Below, piece by piece: positions 24,906 through 34,039 of a stretch of 60,149 bases of DNA (position 1 is the stretch's first letter; each line of letters opens with the position of its first letter). Made by a program: the position numbers and the translations under genes. The DNA is from Oscillospiraceae bacterium. Its GTDB lineage: Bacteria > Bacillota > Clostridia > Oscillospirales > Oscillospiraceae. The notes under the pieces were generated by a model that worked only from the letters and a program-made list of their open reading frames with translations, had not been told where the DNA came from and did no database searches. Location: positions 1 to 60,149 of the forward strand of contig JAEEZZ010000119.1 in assembly GCA_016292255.1 (NCBI GenBank), written 5' to 3'.

Positions 24906-25195
24906 GGTGTTGGTTCCTCCTCTCCTGGCAAATCTGTCCTCGGCTCTCCGGTCGGCAGATCCGGTACGTTTGCGTGTTCCAGCAGCGGGTTGTCCCGCAG
25001 CTTGCCGATCAGCGCGGACAGGCTCTCCAGGGTATAGCCCTCCGACCGCACCAGGCCCACGATGCTGATATTCTCCGCGTCCCGGATCAGCTTTTCCAAT
25101 TCCTTATCCCGTTCCTGAAGGGCGGCAATCTTCTCCCGAACTTTCTTCTGCTCCAGCAGAAGTCTCTCAAGTTTCACATTTTTCACGGGTGCCAC
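24902..25195 (-). CDS. DUF4315 family protein
   Basis: The 97-residue protein is mostly coiled coil at the N terminus (LERLLLEQKKVREKIAALQERDKELEKLI). A short segment (SIVGLVRSEGYTLESLSALI) follows, and an acidic Pro-rich tail. This matches DUF4315, a small family always seen beside the DUF4366 gene in Tn1549-type elements. It overlaps that gene by ATGA at its 3' end and follows ssb closely. It may be a scaffold or partner of DUF4366; function unknown. Confidence 0.82.
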   Translation of the reverse strand: MAPVKNVKLERLLLEQKKVREKIAALQERDKELEKLIRDAENISIVGLVRSEGYTLESLSALIGKLRDNPLLEHANVPDLPTGEPRTDLPGEEEPTP

Positions 25196-25202
25196 TCCTT
25201 TC

Positions 25203-25598
25203 TCAGAACGGCAGCTCAGAGTCGGCGTCTTCCATCATTTCAAAATCACCGGCCATCGTTCCAGCCATTTCTTCGGTCATTTCTCCGCTGTCCTCGCGTT
25301 TGCGCTCTCCGAAGTTCACGTAGTCGCAGCGCAGCTCCATGGATGTCCGCCTCTCGCCGTTCTTCTCGTAGTTCCGGGATGTCATAGGGCCGCAGACCTC
25401 GATCCGCTGTCCCTTGGAAAAATACTTACAGACGAACTCCGCACGGGTACGCCAGGCGTAGCAGTTAATGAAATCGGTTTTGTCCGGCTCTCCGGGCCGG
25501 TTGACCGCGATGCTGAAATTTGCCACCGCAACGCCCGTCTGCGTCCGGCGAAGCTCCGGATCACGGGTCAGGTTTCCACTGAAAGCACAGTTGTTCAT
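25203..25598 (-). CDS. ssb: Single-stranded DNA-binding protein
   Basis: The 131-residue protein begins MNNCAFSGNLTRDPELRRTQTG, the start of the SSB OB-fold. FSIAVNRP, FINCYAWRTRAEFVCKYFSKGQ and CDYVNF follow. The tail is acidic and ends DADSELPF, matching the SSB C-terminal interaction motif. ATG at 25598 has AGGAGG eight bases upstream, so the longer reading from 25646 is rejected. It coats ssDNA during transfer and recruits partners such as TopB through its tail. It sits in the transfer operon, which favours an ICE-specific role over the housekeeping SSB. Confidence 0.92.
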   Translation of the reverse strand: MNNCAFSGNLTRDPELRRTQTGVAVANFSIAVNRPGEPDKTDFINCYAWRTRAEFVCKYFSKGQRIEVCGPMTSRNYEKNGERRTSMELRCDYVNFGERKREDSGEMTEEMAGTMAGDFEMMEDADSELPF

Positions 25599-25623
25599 AA
25601 GTTTATCCTCCTGTTTTGTTCGT

Positions 25624-27765
25624 TTAAGGGTCTGGCATACGGCCAAAGCCGTAAAAATGCTCGACCCAATAAGAATTGCTGAGATCTGCGAAAGAAATGG
25701 GGTCTCCGCAGTGGATCATCATTCTGTGGCCGCTTTCCGGATCGACGCCCACATAGATTCCCACGTGGGTACAGATCACGTCCGGCGTATCAACGTAGGT
25801 CTTCTCAAAGAATACCAGGTCGCCGGGATGTGGCGTGGACGTGGGCGTACACAGGTAGTACAGCCCGGTCGCGCCTCTGCGGCCAATGTCGCCCCAATAG
25901 GGAGAGCCGTCGACGATGGTATGGTTGATTACCCAGGATACATAGCCGGAACAGTCAAAGGACGTGGACGGAGAGGATCCACCCCAGACATAGGGGTAGC
26001 CCAGGTATTTCCGGGCTTCCGTGATCATGGCGGCGAACACTTCATCCTCCAGCGCCTCCGTGGGAATTGCAAAGTCCATATAACTGCCGGTTCCGTACCG
26101 CCCGATGTATTCACTGTCCGGGAAAAGCTCCGGGCGGCAGCCCAGGCTTGCCATGTAGACCGAATAATGGGAGAGCTGACTTTCGCTCATGATATAAACG
26201 GGTACGTGAGATAAATTGAAGTTTTGCAGCTTGACGTTGCAGATCGTATAAGTGGACGGCTCTGTGCTGTCCTCCGATCCGTCGTCTGTCTCGGGATCCT
26301 GAGACATAGGTTCCGGCGTCGGGCCGGGGCCAGGGGGCCGTGGATGCGGAGGCGGCTCTGTCGGAGAGGGTTCCGTGGGGGCAGGCTCGGTGGGGGTAGG
26401 TTCCGAGGGCGGTTCCGTTTCCTCCTCCACGATTTCCTCCGTCAAGATATACTGTTTGGCAAATAGCATTTCCAGCGTCGGCCTCACTTCCTCCAGCGTC
26501 CAGGGGCCGTCGTGGATGGAAGAAACCATAGAGATCAGCACGTAGGGATCATGGCCGATTTCGTCAAGCTCAAAGTTATACTCGTCGTACTCCGGGTGAT
26601 CCTCCTGGTAGTTGTCAAGCTGGGTCTGCAGATCGGCCTCCATTTGGCAGTAGGCCGCCTCTGCTGCCAGGATTTCATCCACCTCCGCCCGGTATGCGCC
26701 AAGCTCGGCAGCGCCGCCCATGCCGCCGCCCGCTACGCCACCGCAGGAGACCATGGAGGTCATAAGCGTCACCATACCCCCGCCGATGGCCAGAATTACC
26801 GCAGCGGCCTTCCCGGTTTTCCGGATAACGGCCTTTCCCGTGTTTTTGACAGCTTCCATTACCCGTGCCGTAAAGCCTCGGACTTGATTGGAAGCGGCGG
26901 CTCCGCCTGCGGAGCGCCCGGCGTGACCTTGCATATACGAAAGACGCAGCTTATGCTTCTGCATTCTCCGGGAGATCGGGTTGGAGGAAAACTGCGGCGT
27001 GGAAATGTTTGCCCGGGCTGCGCCGCGCTTCTTTTTCGCGGCCCTGGTTCTGTGCTTTTGGATCTTGTGATGCGCGTACTTCGCACCCACCTCCCCGGCG
27101 TCCTCCGTTCCGTGCAGGGCCGCCGCGCCGACGTTATCACCGTCGTTTTCCCGGAGCTTCTTCCTGGCCTTATCCCGGGTGAAGCGAACAGGGGCCGCAG
27201 CGGCGTTGAACGTGAGCCTTGCGGGCTTTTTTGCTTCCGTGAAACGAAGCCGGGCGGTAGTAACGCCCTTCGCTGCGTCGTAATAGCGTCGCTTTGGGGC
27301 TTTGACAGGCATCGGGGCTGTCTCCTGGGTCGGGAGAGCAGCGTTGCTTACCTGCTTTCCGGGCTTAAACGTGGTTGTTTGCGGCGCAACTGTGGCGGTG
27401 ACCGGCTGGGAACCGCCCGGCCCCGGCGTTCCGGCGCGGGCTTGTTCGGCTGAGCGTAAATAGGCTGTGCTTCGCTTCTGCTGGGCGCGGGTTGTTTTAT
27501 CCGGGCGGATTGCTTGATCGGAGTTGACCGATTGGGTTTGCGGAACCATGGAAGCGGTAAGCGGCTGAGACGCTCCCGGTCGGTACGCCTCCGGCTGGCC
27601 TGTACCCGGCTGGAACATTCCGGCCCGAGGGCGCTCTGACGTTTGCAAATACGCTGTACTGCTTTTCTGACGAAGGCGCTTTTTTTGACCGGGACTTCCT
27701 TCCGGCGCGCTTTCCTCCGCAAAGCGCAGTGCGGAGCTGCGTCCGGTTTTCAGTTCCTCGCTCAT
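25624..27765 (-). CDS. CD1108-like T4SS protein with NlpC/P60 peptidoglycan hydrolase
   Basis: The 713-residue protein has a long basic Gln/Thr-rich N terminus. It contains a membrane helix (AAVILAIGGGMVTLMTSMVS) near residue 322, then a Glu/Pro-rich stretch. The C-terminal NlpC/P60 domain has the catalytic Cys in FDCSGYVSW near 603 and His in THVGIYVG near 667. Such proteins locally open peptidoglycan for the mating channel, a VirB1-like function. The start at 27765 overlaps the end of the VirB4 gene by ATGA. An N-in, C-out topology fits. Domain call is firm; substrate not determined. Confidence 0.9.
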   Translation of the reverse strand: MSEELKTGRSSALRFAEESAPEGSPGQKKRLRQKSSTAYLQTSERPRAGMFQPGTGQPEAYRPGASQPLTASMVPQTQSVNSDQAIRPDKTTRAQQKRSTAYLRSAEQARAGTPGPGGSQPVTATVAPQTTTFKPGKQVSNAALPTQETAPMPVKAPKRRYYDAAKGVTTARLRFTEAKKPARLTFNAAAAPVRFTRDKARKKLRENDGDNVGAAALHGTEDAGEVGAKYAHHKIQKHRTRAAKKKRGAARANISTPQFSSNPISRRMQKHKLRLSYMQGHAGRSAGGAAASNQVRGFTARVMEAVKNTGKAVIRKTGKAAAVILAIGGGMVTLMTSMVSCGGVAGGGMGGAAELGAYRAEVDEILAAEAAYCQMEADLQTQLDNYQEDHPEYDEYNFELDEIGHDPYVLISMVSSIHDGPWTLEEVRPTLEMLFAKQYILTEEIVEEETEPPSEPTPTEPAPTEPSPTEPPPHPRPPGPGPTPEPMSQDPETDDGSEDSTEPSTYTICNVKLQNFNLSHVPVYIMSESQLSHYSVYMASLGCRPELFPDSEYIGRYGTGSYMDFAIPTEALEDEVFAAMITEARKYLGYPYVWGGSSPSTSFDCSGYVSWVINHTIVDGSPYWGDIGRRGATGLYYLCTPTSTPHPGDLVFFEKTYVDTPDVICTHVGIYVGVDPESGHRMMIHCGDPISFADLSNSYWVEHFYGFGRMPDP

Positions 27766-30188
27766 GACACTGCCTCTCCGAATTTGGTGGTAATCAGACG
27801 GTACAGCTCATTGTCTTTGGGGAAGCGATCCCGGAATGGAACGATGGTTGGGCCGAATTTAATCAAACCCTCGCCCGCATTGCTTTGGGTCACGTAGGAT
27901 AGCTGATGATCCGAAATGTTGAGCTTTTGCGCCAGGATATCCCGGTCGCCGCCTGCCTGGTTCAACAGAAGCACAAAGTCGCTGTTTTTGAACAGGCTTT
28001 CAATCTCGCTGCTGGCCAGCAGATCCGACACGTTCTGAGTGATCCCGGTGGGCATACCGCCCCACTTCCGGAAACGCTTATAGATCTCAATGCTGTAGGA
28101 CGCCGTTTGAGGATCCTTCAATAAAAGGTGGAACTCGTCGAAGTAGACACGGGTTGTCTTTTCCGCGTTCCGGTTGAAGGAAACCCGGTTCCAGATCTGA
28201 TCCTCGATGACCAGCATACCGATCTTTTTGAGCTGCTGACCAAGCTGCTTGATATCGTAGCAGACAATCCGGTTGGAGGTGTCCACGTTGGTTCGGTGGT
28301 TGAACACGTTAAGCGTACCCTTCACGTAGAGCTCCAGAGCGCTGGCCACGTATTTGCCTTCCGGCTCCTCCTGCTCCAGCAGGGCATTGTACAGATCCTC
28401 CAGGATCGGAATGTTTTCCGGCTTCGGATCGTTCAAATACGGCTGATAGATCTGCCTGGCGCAGCGGTCGATGACCGTGCGCTCCACAGGGTGCAGGCCC
28501 TCCGGTCGGGCAATCACCAAATCACAGAAGGAAAGAATAAACTGGATCTTGCGGGACACCGGGCTTTCGTCGTCGTCGCCGTAGTTGAGGTTGATATCCA
28601 GCGGATTGATGTAGTCTGTGGACATGGGCGAGATCCGCACCACCTGGCCCTTGAAGTGAAGAACCAGCGGAGCGTATTCCGCCTCTGGGTCGCAGATGAT
28701 CACGTCGTCATCCGGGCATACAAGGATCGCGTTGGCAATTTCCCGCTTTGCCGCAAAAGATTTGCCGGAGCCGGGGGTGCCGAGGATCAGACCGTTGGGG
28801 TTCAGAAGCAGCTTCCGGTTCACCATGATAAGGTTGTTGCTCATGGCGTTCAGACCGTAGTACAGGGATTCCGGGCCGGGCCGGAAAAGCTCCTGGGTGG
28901 TGAAAGGGACGAAGATCGCCGTGGCCGACGTGGTAAGGCCACGGGTGATCGGAACTTGATTATTGGCCAGCGGCAGGCAGCTCTTGATTGCTTCCTCCTG
29001 TTGATAGTCCAGGGGCATCAATCCGCAATTATTCCGCTGGGCAATGCCGGACGCCTGCATGACAGCGTTTTTCAACGTCCGCTTGCTGTCCGCCACGTTC
29101 ACCAGGATGAAGGTGACCAGGAAAAAGCGCTCGTTTTTTCGCTGCAAGGCAGTCAGCAGCTCCTTCGCTTCGGCTCCGTAGGTATTCAGATCCGCAGGGA
29201 TAATGTCCATGTCGTAGCCGCTGCGGACGGCCTTCTTCTGCTCGTCGATCTTGGTCTTTTCCAAATCGGTCAGCTTTCGCTTCACGTCCTTGATGGCCTT
29301 CGTCCGGTCAATGGGCTGGATATGGAAGCTGATGATCAGGTTTTGCTGCATACTCAAAAACTGTGTCAGGATGCGGTCGTCCAGCTCCGACGCGAGTATT
29401 TGCAGAAAGCTGGCCTGACAGTATTTTTTGCCCATACGGAACATCCTGCCGGTACGGAACTCAAAGGAGCTGGGGGCAATGTAATCCTTGGTAGACAGGC
29501 CGGAAGGAGCCAGCCAGTCCCAGGCGAAGCGGAAAGGTCGGGGCGTATCCATGTTCATCATGCGATACATGACTTCCAGATACTCTTTTCCATCCAGGCC
29601 CCTTGCGTACACGCCGATCCGCTTGAAATTGTTGATCAGGTCAATTTCAATGCTGTTGAGCCGGGATTTGGCTTCCTCGTAGCTTCCTTCCTCAATGGAA
29701 AAGGTCAGATACTTTACGCGGGACAGACCGTTATTGCCCTTCGCGCCTTGGGCGCGGAGCATTTTCGTGTATTCGGCGCGGATATGGTCGTAGCCGTCGC
29801 CGGTGGCCGGAATGTCGATGGTGGCCGCGATCTGCTCCTCCGAGGTATTCATGTTGACGAAGGTGAGCTGGAAGCGGACGGAGGGATCAAAATAATCCAG
29901 GAAGCCGCACCAACCGTCAAAGATGATCTGCTTGTCCTCGTCCTGGGCCAACTGATAGGTAATATCCTCGTACAGAATTGTTTTCGCCCACTGGCGTTCC
30001 GTCACGCGGCAGATTCCGTCCTGGTACATACGCAGGTACGGGATGGTATCCTGGGCGCTTACGCCGTTGTACTCGGCCCTTTTCGCCCGGTCAATCGCCG
30101 CTTTGATGGCCTTCTTTTCAGCCCGTGTGAGTTTTCTTCTGCGCTTTCTTTCGACTGGCGCTTCCTTCTGCGTCTTTTTTGCGAACAA
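27762..30188 (-). CDS. virB4: VirB4-type conjugation ATPase
   Basis: The 808-residue protein powers pilus/channel assembly and substrate transfer. Walker A (ILGTPGSGKSFAAKRE) lies near residue 471, followed by DDDVIICDPEAEY. Walker B (VYFDEFHLLLKD) is near 684, with WGGMPTGITQNVSDLL after it. The N-terminal ~430 residues are the usual VirB4/TraE domain. The start at 30188 lies 71 bp inside the end of the PrgI gene, and the end overlaps the NlpC/P60 gene by ATGA, so translation of all three is coupled. Cytoplasmic or inner-membrane associated. Family certain. Confidence 0.95.
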   Translation of the reverse strand: MFAKKTQKEAPVERKRRRKLTRAEKKAIKAAIDRAKRAEYNGVSAQDTIPYLRMYQDGICRVTERQWAKTILYEDITYQLAQDEDKQIIFDGWCGFLDYFDPSVRFQLTFVNMNTSEEQIAATIDIPATGDGYDHIRAEYTKMLRAQGAKGNNGLSRVKYLTFSIEEGSYEEAKSRLNSIEIDLINNFKRIGVYARGLDGKEYLEVMYRMMNMDTPRPFRFAWDWLAPSGLSTKDYIAPSSFEFRTGRMFRMGKKYCQASFLQILASELDDRILTQFLSMQQNLIISFHIQPIDRTKAIKDVKRKLTDLEKTKIDEQKKAVRSGYDMDIIPADLNTYGAEAKELLTALQRKNERFFLVTFILVNVADSKRTLKNAVMQASGIAQRNNCGLMPLDYQQEEAIKSCLPLANNQVPITRGLTTSATAIFVPFTTQELFRPGPESLYYGLNAMSNNLIMVNRKLLLNPNGLILGTPGSGKSFAAKREIANAILVCPDDDVIICDPEAEYAPLVLHFKGQVVRISPMSTDYINPLDINLNYGDDDESPVSRKIQFILSFCDLVIARPEGLHPVERTVIDRCARQIYQPYLNDPKPENIPILEDLYNALLEQEEPEGKYVASALELYVKGTLNVFNHRTNVDTSNRIVCYDIKQLGQQLKKIGMLVIEDQIWNRVSFNRNAEKTTRVYFDEFHLLLKDPQTASYSIEIYKRFRKWGGMPTGITQNVSDLLASSEIESLFKNSDFVLLLNQAGGDRDILAQKLNISDHQLSYVTQSNAGEGLIKFGPTIVPFRDRFPKDNELYRLITTKFGEAVS

Positions 30189-30540
30189 TACGCTTCACCT
30201 CCTCGTTCAGTTGCTCCTGCCGCCGCAGGGTGTCGTAAAAGTTTCGGGTGCGATAGGGACGAACCTTTGGCCGAAGAAAGCTCACGCGGAACATCTGCGC
30301 CAGCACCTTTTCCAAAGGCTGTCCGTTTTTCTCAAAAAGCCCAAACATCATAGCGGGTACCAGCACCAGCATCATACACATGGTTGCCGCGCTGGAGCCC
30401 AGGGGTTTTCTGAGCATAAAATACAGCGGAAGGCCAATCAGCCCGCCGCCGCCAAAGCACAGGAGCTGCCGCTTCGTCAGGTTGAACAGCACCTTGCTCT
30501 TGATTTTACTCAGGTCTTTGGGAACCGGAACATAGGCCAT
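30118..30540 (-). CDS. prgI: PrgI family T4SS membrane protein (VirB3-like)
   Basis: The 140-residue protein starts MAYVPVPKDLSKIKSKVLFNLTKRQ, the PrgI signature. Two membrane helices follow (LLCFGGGGLIGLPLYFML and ATMCMMLVLVPAMMFGLF), then a charged cytoplasmic tail. PrgI proteins are the Gram-positive counterpart of VirB3 and usually precede VirB4, as here. Its 3' end overlaps virB4 by 71 bp in another frame; the overlapped part encodes a basic Lys-rich tail (VRKKDAEGSASRKKAQKK) in PrgI and the basic N terminus of VirB4. The start is 15 bp after the VirB6-like gene. Confidence 0.9.
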   Translation of the reverse strand: MAYVPVPKDLSKIKSKVLFNLTKRQLLCFGGGGLIGLPLYFMLRKPLGSSAATMCMMLVLVPAMMFGLFEKNGQPLEKVLAQMFRVSFLRPKVRPYRTRNFYDTLRRQEQLNEEVKRIVRKKDAEGSASRKKAQKKTHTG

Positions 30541-30554
30541 AGTGACCTCCTATC

Positions 30555-31427
30555 TTAGTGTGCGTTGAATACGCTCTTAGCCAGAGCGCCGGTCTTGAAC
30601 AGGATGTAGCACAGCAGCACGGAATAGCATAACGTGGTAAACAGCGTTTTCATGATATCTTCATCAAATGACAGCGTTTTAATCAGCGTATAGTAGATGC
30701 CGACGCAAACGATGATCATGAAGCCCTGGAAAGCCAGAGCCAGAAGCGAACGAAGATAATTCTGCCCGACGCTGCCCCAGGATTTATTGAGCATGGTTGC
30801 CATTGGAATCGGGGCAATCGACGTAACCAGGTAGATCTCGATCATTCTGCCGTAGATCACGATCAGGATCACCACGGAGACCGCGCTGCCCGCGAACTTC
30901 AGCAGCATCGTTTCGATCCAGACACCAATCAACTCCCCGACCCCCAGCTCCTTCAGGTGTAAATATATTTGAGCCAGATCCGTCATACTTAGATCCGAAG
31001 AACTGCCGCCTGTTATGATGCCTGATGCGCTATTTACAACGCTTTGGGCCGCGTCGAATATTCCCATCGCGATAGTCCAGGTGTTGGAAACAATCAGGAT
31101 TGCCGCCGCGGCCCTGAAAACCCACTTGACGAACATCCAGGGTTCTATGTCCTGCATATTGTTTTTTTCAGTTACCATCTGGATCAGCTCCAGCGTCATG
31201 CAAAAAGCCAAAACAGCTCCGGCAATCGGCAGGATGACGGTATCCGACAGGTTTCGGATCATATTGTAGATGCCGTTGTTCCACGCCTGAGGCGTTTTCC
31301 CAACCTGGATTGAAATATCCGCCACCTGCTGATCTGCCGCGCCATATATTTCTTTGATATTTGACAGGATACCAGGAATCATCAGATCCTGAATCCATTC
31401 CGTTAGTGCGTCTCCGATCCAACTCAT
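30555..31427 (-). CDS. VirB6/TrbL-like polytopic membrane protein
   Basis: The 290-residue protein has six or so hydrophobic helices, for example ILPIAGAVLAFCMTLELI, WVFRAAAAILIVSNTW, SAVSVVILIVIYGRMIEIYL and LLALAFQGFMIIVCVGIYY. The N-terminal segment is amphipathic (MSWIGDALTEWIQDLM). This is the TrbL/VirB6 pattern of Firmicutes ICEs, the channel component in the inner membrane. It lies between maff2 and prgI on the same strand. Family by topology, position and local sequence; no catalytic site expected. Confidence 0.85.
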   Translation of the reverse strand: MSWIGDALTEWIQDLMIPGILSNIKEIYGAADQQVADISIQVGKTPQAWNNGIYNMIRNLSDTVILPIAGAVLAFCMTLELIQMVTEKNNMQDIEPWMFVKWVFRAAAAILIVSNTWTIAMGIFDAAQSVVNSASGIITGGSSSDLSMTDLAQIYLHLKELGVGELIGVWIETMLLKFAGSAVSVVILIVIYGRMIEIYLVTSIAPIPMATMLNKSWGSVGQNYLRSLLALAFQGFMIIVCVGIYYTLIKTLSFDEDIMKTLFTTLCYSVLLCYILFKTGALAKSVFNAH

Positions 31428-31490
31428 TTATTCACCTCCTCTGGCCCGTCAGCCCATGGTCTGGAGCTGCCGGGCTGACCGCAGCCGCAA

Positions 31491-31706
31491 TTAATTAAAC
31501 ATGGTGGACAGCAGCGGAACCAGCGTGATGCCGATAAACGCGATGCCGCCTCCGGCTACGAGCTGCTTGATGCCCTGGCTCTTCGCGCCGGGGTTATCGT
31601 TGGAATAACCGTCCAGGTAGTTGATGCCGCCCATAATGGCAACGGCTGCCCCGATCACGATCACGATGGTTTTCAGGGCTGTGACTGCGCTTGCGAAAAA
31701 TTCCAT
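31491..31706 (-). CDS. Maff2 family small membrane protein
   Basis: The 71-residue protein has two membrane helices (LKTIVIVIGAAVAIMGGINYL and QLVAGGGIAFIGITLVPLLSTMF) around a polar loop containing GYSNDNPGAKSQG. This matches the Maff2 family, which always lies beside VirD4 and the TrbL-like gene in this class of ICE and may be a VirB2-like pilin-sized channel subunit. The start lies 4 bp after the VirD4 stop. The short length and complete motif make the call confident; the subunit role is inferred. Confidence 0.88.
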   Translation of the reverse strand: MEFFASAVTALKTIVIVIGAAVAIMGGINYLDGYSNDNPGAKSQGIKQLVAGGGIAFIGITLVPLLSTMFN

Positions 31707-31709
31707 ATA

Positions 31710-33512
31710 TTATTCCTCCATGTCGTCGTTAATGTTTACCCCGGTGAGATCGACCTCTATCACCTGATATTCGTCGCTCATTCGGAGCTTTGGCTTGTGT
31801 TGTAAAAACGCCTCCACGTCGAAGGCGTTACGCTTGTCCGCGTCCCCCGTGTAGGGGTACAGCGGGTGCCTGGTGTAATCGTACTTTTTGGAAAGGAACG
31901 GACGAACACCGCGGAGCTGAAGGATACACTTGCCGCCGTCCAGGACGTTCAGCTCGTCGTGGGTCATGAGCTCCTTGCCCAACTTTTGATAATTCAGGCT
32001 GTGAGAAGTTTCCTTGCCCCGGTTCTCGCCGGTGTTGAACGTGTCAATGGTCTCTTTGCCAAGGGTTTCCGACAAGTCCTTGATCGTGCTTTTGTCCTTG
32101 CCTCCCAGAAACAGGGTGCTGTCCATGTTGCCCAGGATCGTGTCCGCGCTGTCTTTATACTGCGCTTTGAGCTGTGACATTGCCTGGTAAATCAGCATTG
32201 CGGAGATCTCGCGGCTGCGGATCGTAGCGACCAGCCGTTCCAGCCTGGGAATCTGACCAATGTTCGCCGCCTCGTCGATCAGACAGCGGACGTGATAGGG
32301 CAGGCGTCCTCCGTACACATCGTCAGCCTTTTCACATAAGAGATTGAAAAGCTGGGTGTAGCACATGGATATGAGGAAGTTGAACGTATCGTCCGTATCA
32401 GACATGATGATGAACAGGGCTGTTTTACGGTCTCCCAGGGTGTCCAGACCCAGCTCGTCGTACTCCGTCAGATCCCGCAGCTCCTGAATGTCGAAGGGGG
32501 CAAGCCGGGCTCCGGCAGAAATCAGAATGCTCTTGGCCGTTTTTCCTGCCGCCAGCTTGTATTTCTGATACTGTCGTACCGCAAAATGGTTGGGATTCTG
32601 TTCGGCAAGCTCCATAAACAGGAGATCTACCCGGTTCATAAACAGCTCGTCGTCTTCCCGAACCTCCATGCTGTTAATCATGTCGATCAGCATGGTCATG
32701 TTTTGCTCTTCCTCCGGAGCCTCATAGTGGATATATCCGATCAGCGCGGTGTACAACAGACGCTCAGCCTTCGTCCAGAACTCGTCGCCTCCGGTTTTGC
32801 TCTTATCTGTTGTATTGATAATCAGACAATCCACTAACTTCAAAATATCCTTTTCCGAGTGGATGTACTCAAACGGGTTATAGTGCATGGATTTCTTGAA
32901 GTTGATGGTGTTCAGGATACGGATCTGATACCCGCATTTCCGCAGCACATTCCCTACGTCCACCACAATGTCGCCCTTGGGGTCGGTTACAACGAAGGAG
33001 CAGGGATACTCCTCTGAGGTGCATTGCAGCAGATTCGGCTTAATCACGAAGCGGGTTTTACCGGAGCCGGAGCCGCCGAAAACGGCGACGTTTTTGTTCC
33101 GGGCGGTTGTGGGATCTGCCGGTCTGTTATTCATGGTAAGCTGTTCCGTTTTGGTTAGGATAATGTTATTGGCCGGATCAGCGTCCATGAACGGCTGAAT
33201 ATCCTTGGCGGTTCCCCAGCGGGCGGAGCCGTATTCCGTGCCCCTGCGGTATTTTTTGGCGTTCTTGCGTTTAGACGCCAGGATCATGGCAAGCAGGCAG
33301 GCAGCGCACAGGCCGACTAAAAGATCCGTGGGATGGAAGCTGGGCAGCACGTCGTCAAACGCCAGGCTTACGCCGTCTGAGATATGCAGGATCTTATCCG
33401 CAAACGCCTTGCCAGGAGCCAACCGATATGCCAGGGACAGCTTCGTACATAGCAGCCCGATTAAAACAAATGGCAGCGTCTGCACAAGACGCTTTTTGAC
33501 CGTCTCGTTCAT
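31710..33512 (-). CDS. virD4: VirD4/TraG type IV coupling protein
   Basis: The 600-residue coupling protein links the relaxosome to the mating channel. Two membrane helices lie near the N terminus (LVQTLPFVLIGLLCTKLSLAY; LLVGLCAACLLAMILASK). Walker A (VFGGSGSGKTRFV) lies near residue 146 and Walker B (CLIDEAANIGQIPRLE) near 412. The start codon overlaps the PcfB stop by ATGA. The acidic C terminus (VNINDDMEE) is common in this family. Family certain. Confidence 0.95.
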   Translation of the reverse strand: MNETVKKRLVQTLPFVLIGLLCTKLSLAYRLAPGKAFADKILHISDGVSLAFDDVLPSFHPTDLLVGLCAACLLAMILASKRKNAKKYRRGTEYGSARWGTAKDIQPFMDADPANNIILTKTEQLTMNNRPADPTTARNKNVAVFGGSGSGKTRFVIKPNLLQCTSEEYPCSFVVTDPKGDIVVDVGNVLRKCGYQIRILNTINFKKSMHYNPFEYIHSEKDILKLVDCLIINTTDKSKTGGDEFWTKAERLLYTALIGYIHYEAPEEEQNMTMLIDMINSMEVREDDELFMNRVDLLFMELAEQNPNHFAVRQYQKYKLAAGKTAKSILISAGARLAPFDIQELRDLTEYDELGLDTLGDRKTALFIIMSDTDDTFNFLISMCYTQLFNLLCEKADDVYGGRLPYHVRCLIDEAANIGQIPRLERLVATIRSREISAMLIYQAMSQLKAQYKDSADTILGNMDSTLFLGGKDKSTIKDLSETLGKETIDTFNTGENRGKETSHSLNYQKLGKELMTHDELNVLDGGKCILQLRGVRPFLSKKYDYTRHPLYPYTGDADKRNAFDVEAFLQHKPKLRMSDEYQVIEVDLTGVNINDDMEE

Positions 33513-34039
33513 CTTACCGGCTCCGGGCGAGAGCTGCGATCATGCTCCGAAGCAAGGGGCTTCAGCTTGGCCAGCTTTTGCCGAATGGACGGACGCTTGG
33601 CTTTCTGTTTCACCTTCTTGGTGTATTCTTCAAATGCAGCGGTCAGAGCGTCCTTGTCCTGGGCTTTGAAATACACCATATAGGTGTTTTGCCCTTTGAC
33701 CTTAAACGGAGCGAAATCCACTCCATACTTTCGCGCGACCCGGTTGAAATCTCCGATGGTGGCCTTGTCCACGGGAATGCTCTGCATCCCCTTGTCCTGG
33801 CGGGCAAGCTGCCTGACCGTCTGCTTGCCGTGATGCCGCACGTTTTTGTGGGCCTCGATTTCGCCCTTGATCGCGCCGGGGATTTTCACGGGCAGCGCTG
33901 CGGTTTTCGCCGTGAGCTTCATAGAGCCTTTTGCCGCCCGGATCGCCGTTTTCAACACCCTGGGCGATAAGCGAAGAACGCCCTTGATGATGATTACCGT
34001 TTCCCGGGCAATCTCTTGTTCGACTTCCTGCACAATCAT
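33509..34039 (-). CDS. pcfB: PcfB family relaxosome accessory protein
   Basis: The 176-residue protein is basic, with a helical N terminus (ETVIIIKGVLRLSPRVLKTAIRAAKGSMKLTAKTA split by a KTAALPVK turn). A DUF3801-like core follows (FNRVARKYGVDFAPFKVKGQNTYMVYFKAQDKDAL). PcfB-type proteins help deliver the relaxase-DNA complex to the coupling protein. It overlaps virD4 and the upstream sortase gene by four bases each (ATGA). The ATG at 34039 is very close to AGGAGG, so initiation may depend on coupling or use GTG at 34033. Confidence 0.82.
   Translation of the reverse strand: MIVQEVEQEIARETVIIIKGVLRLSPRVLKTAIRAAKGSMKLTAKTAALPVKIPGAIKGEIEAHKNVRHHGKQTVRQLARQDKGMQSIPVDKATIGDFNRVARKYGVDFAPFKVKGQNTYMVYFKAQDKDALTAAFEEYTKKVKQKAKRPSIRQKLAKLKPLASEHDRSSRPEPVR

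Noticed and set aside
28128..30353. 741-residue plus-strand reading opposite virB4
   Set aside because: It is the antisense shadow of virB4 and prgI, with no recognised motif or ribosome site.
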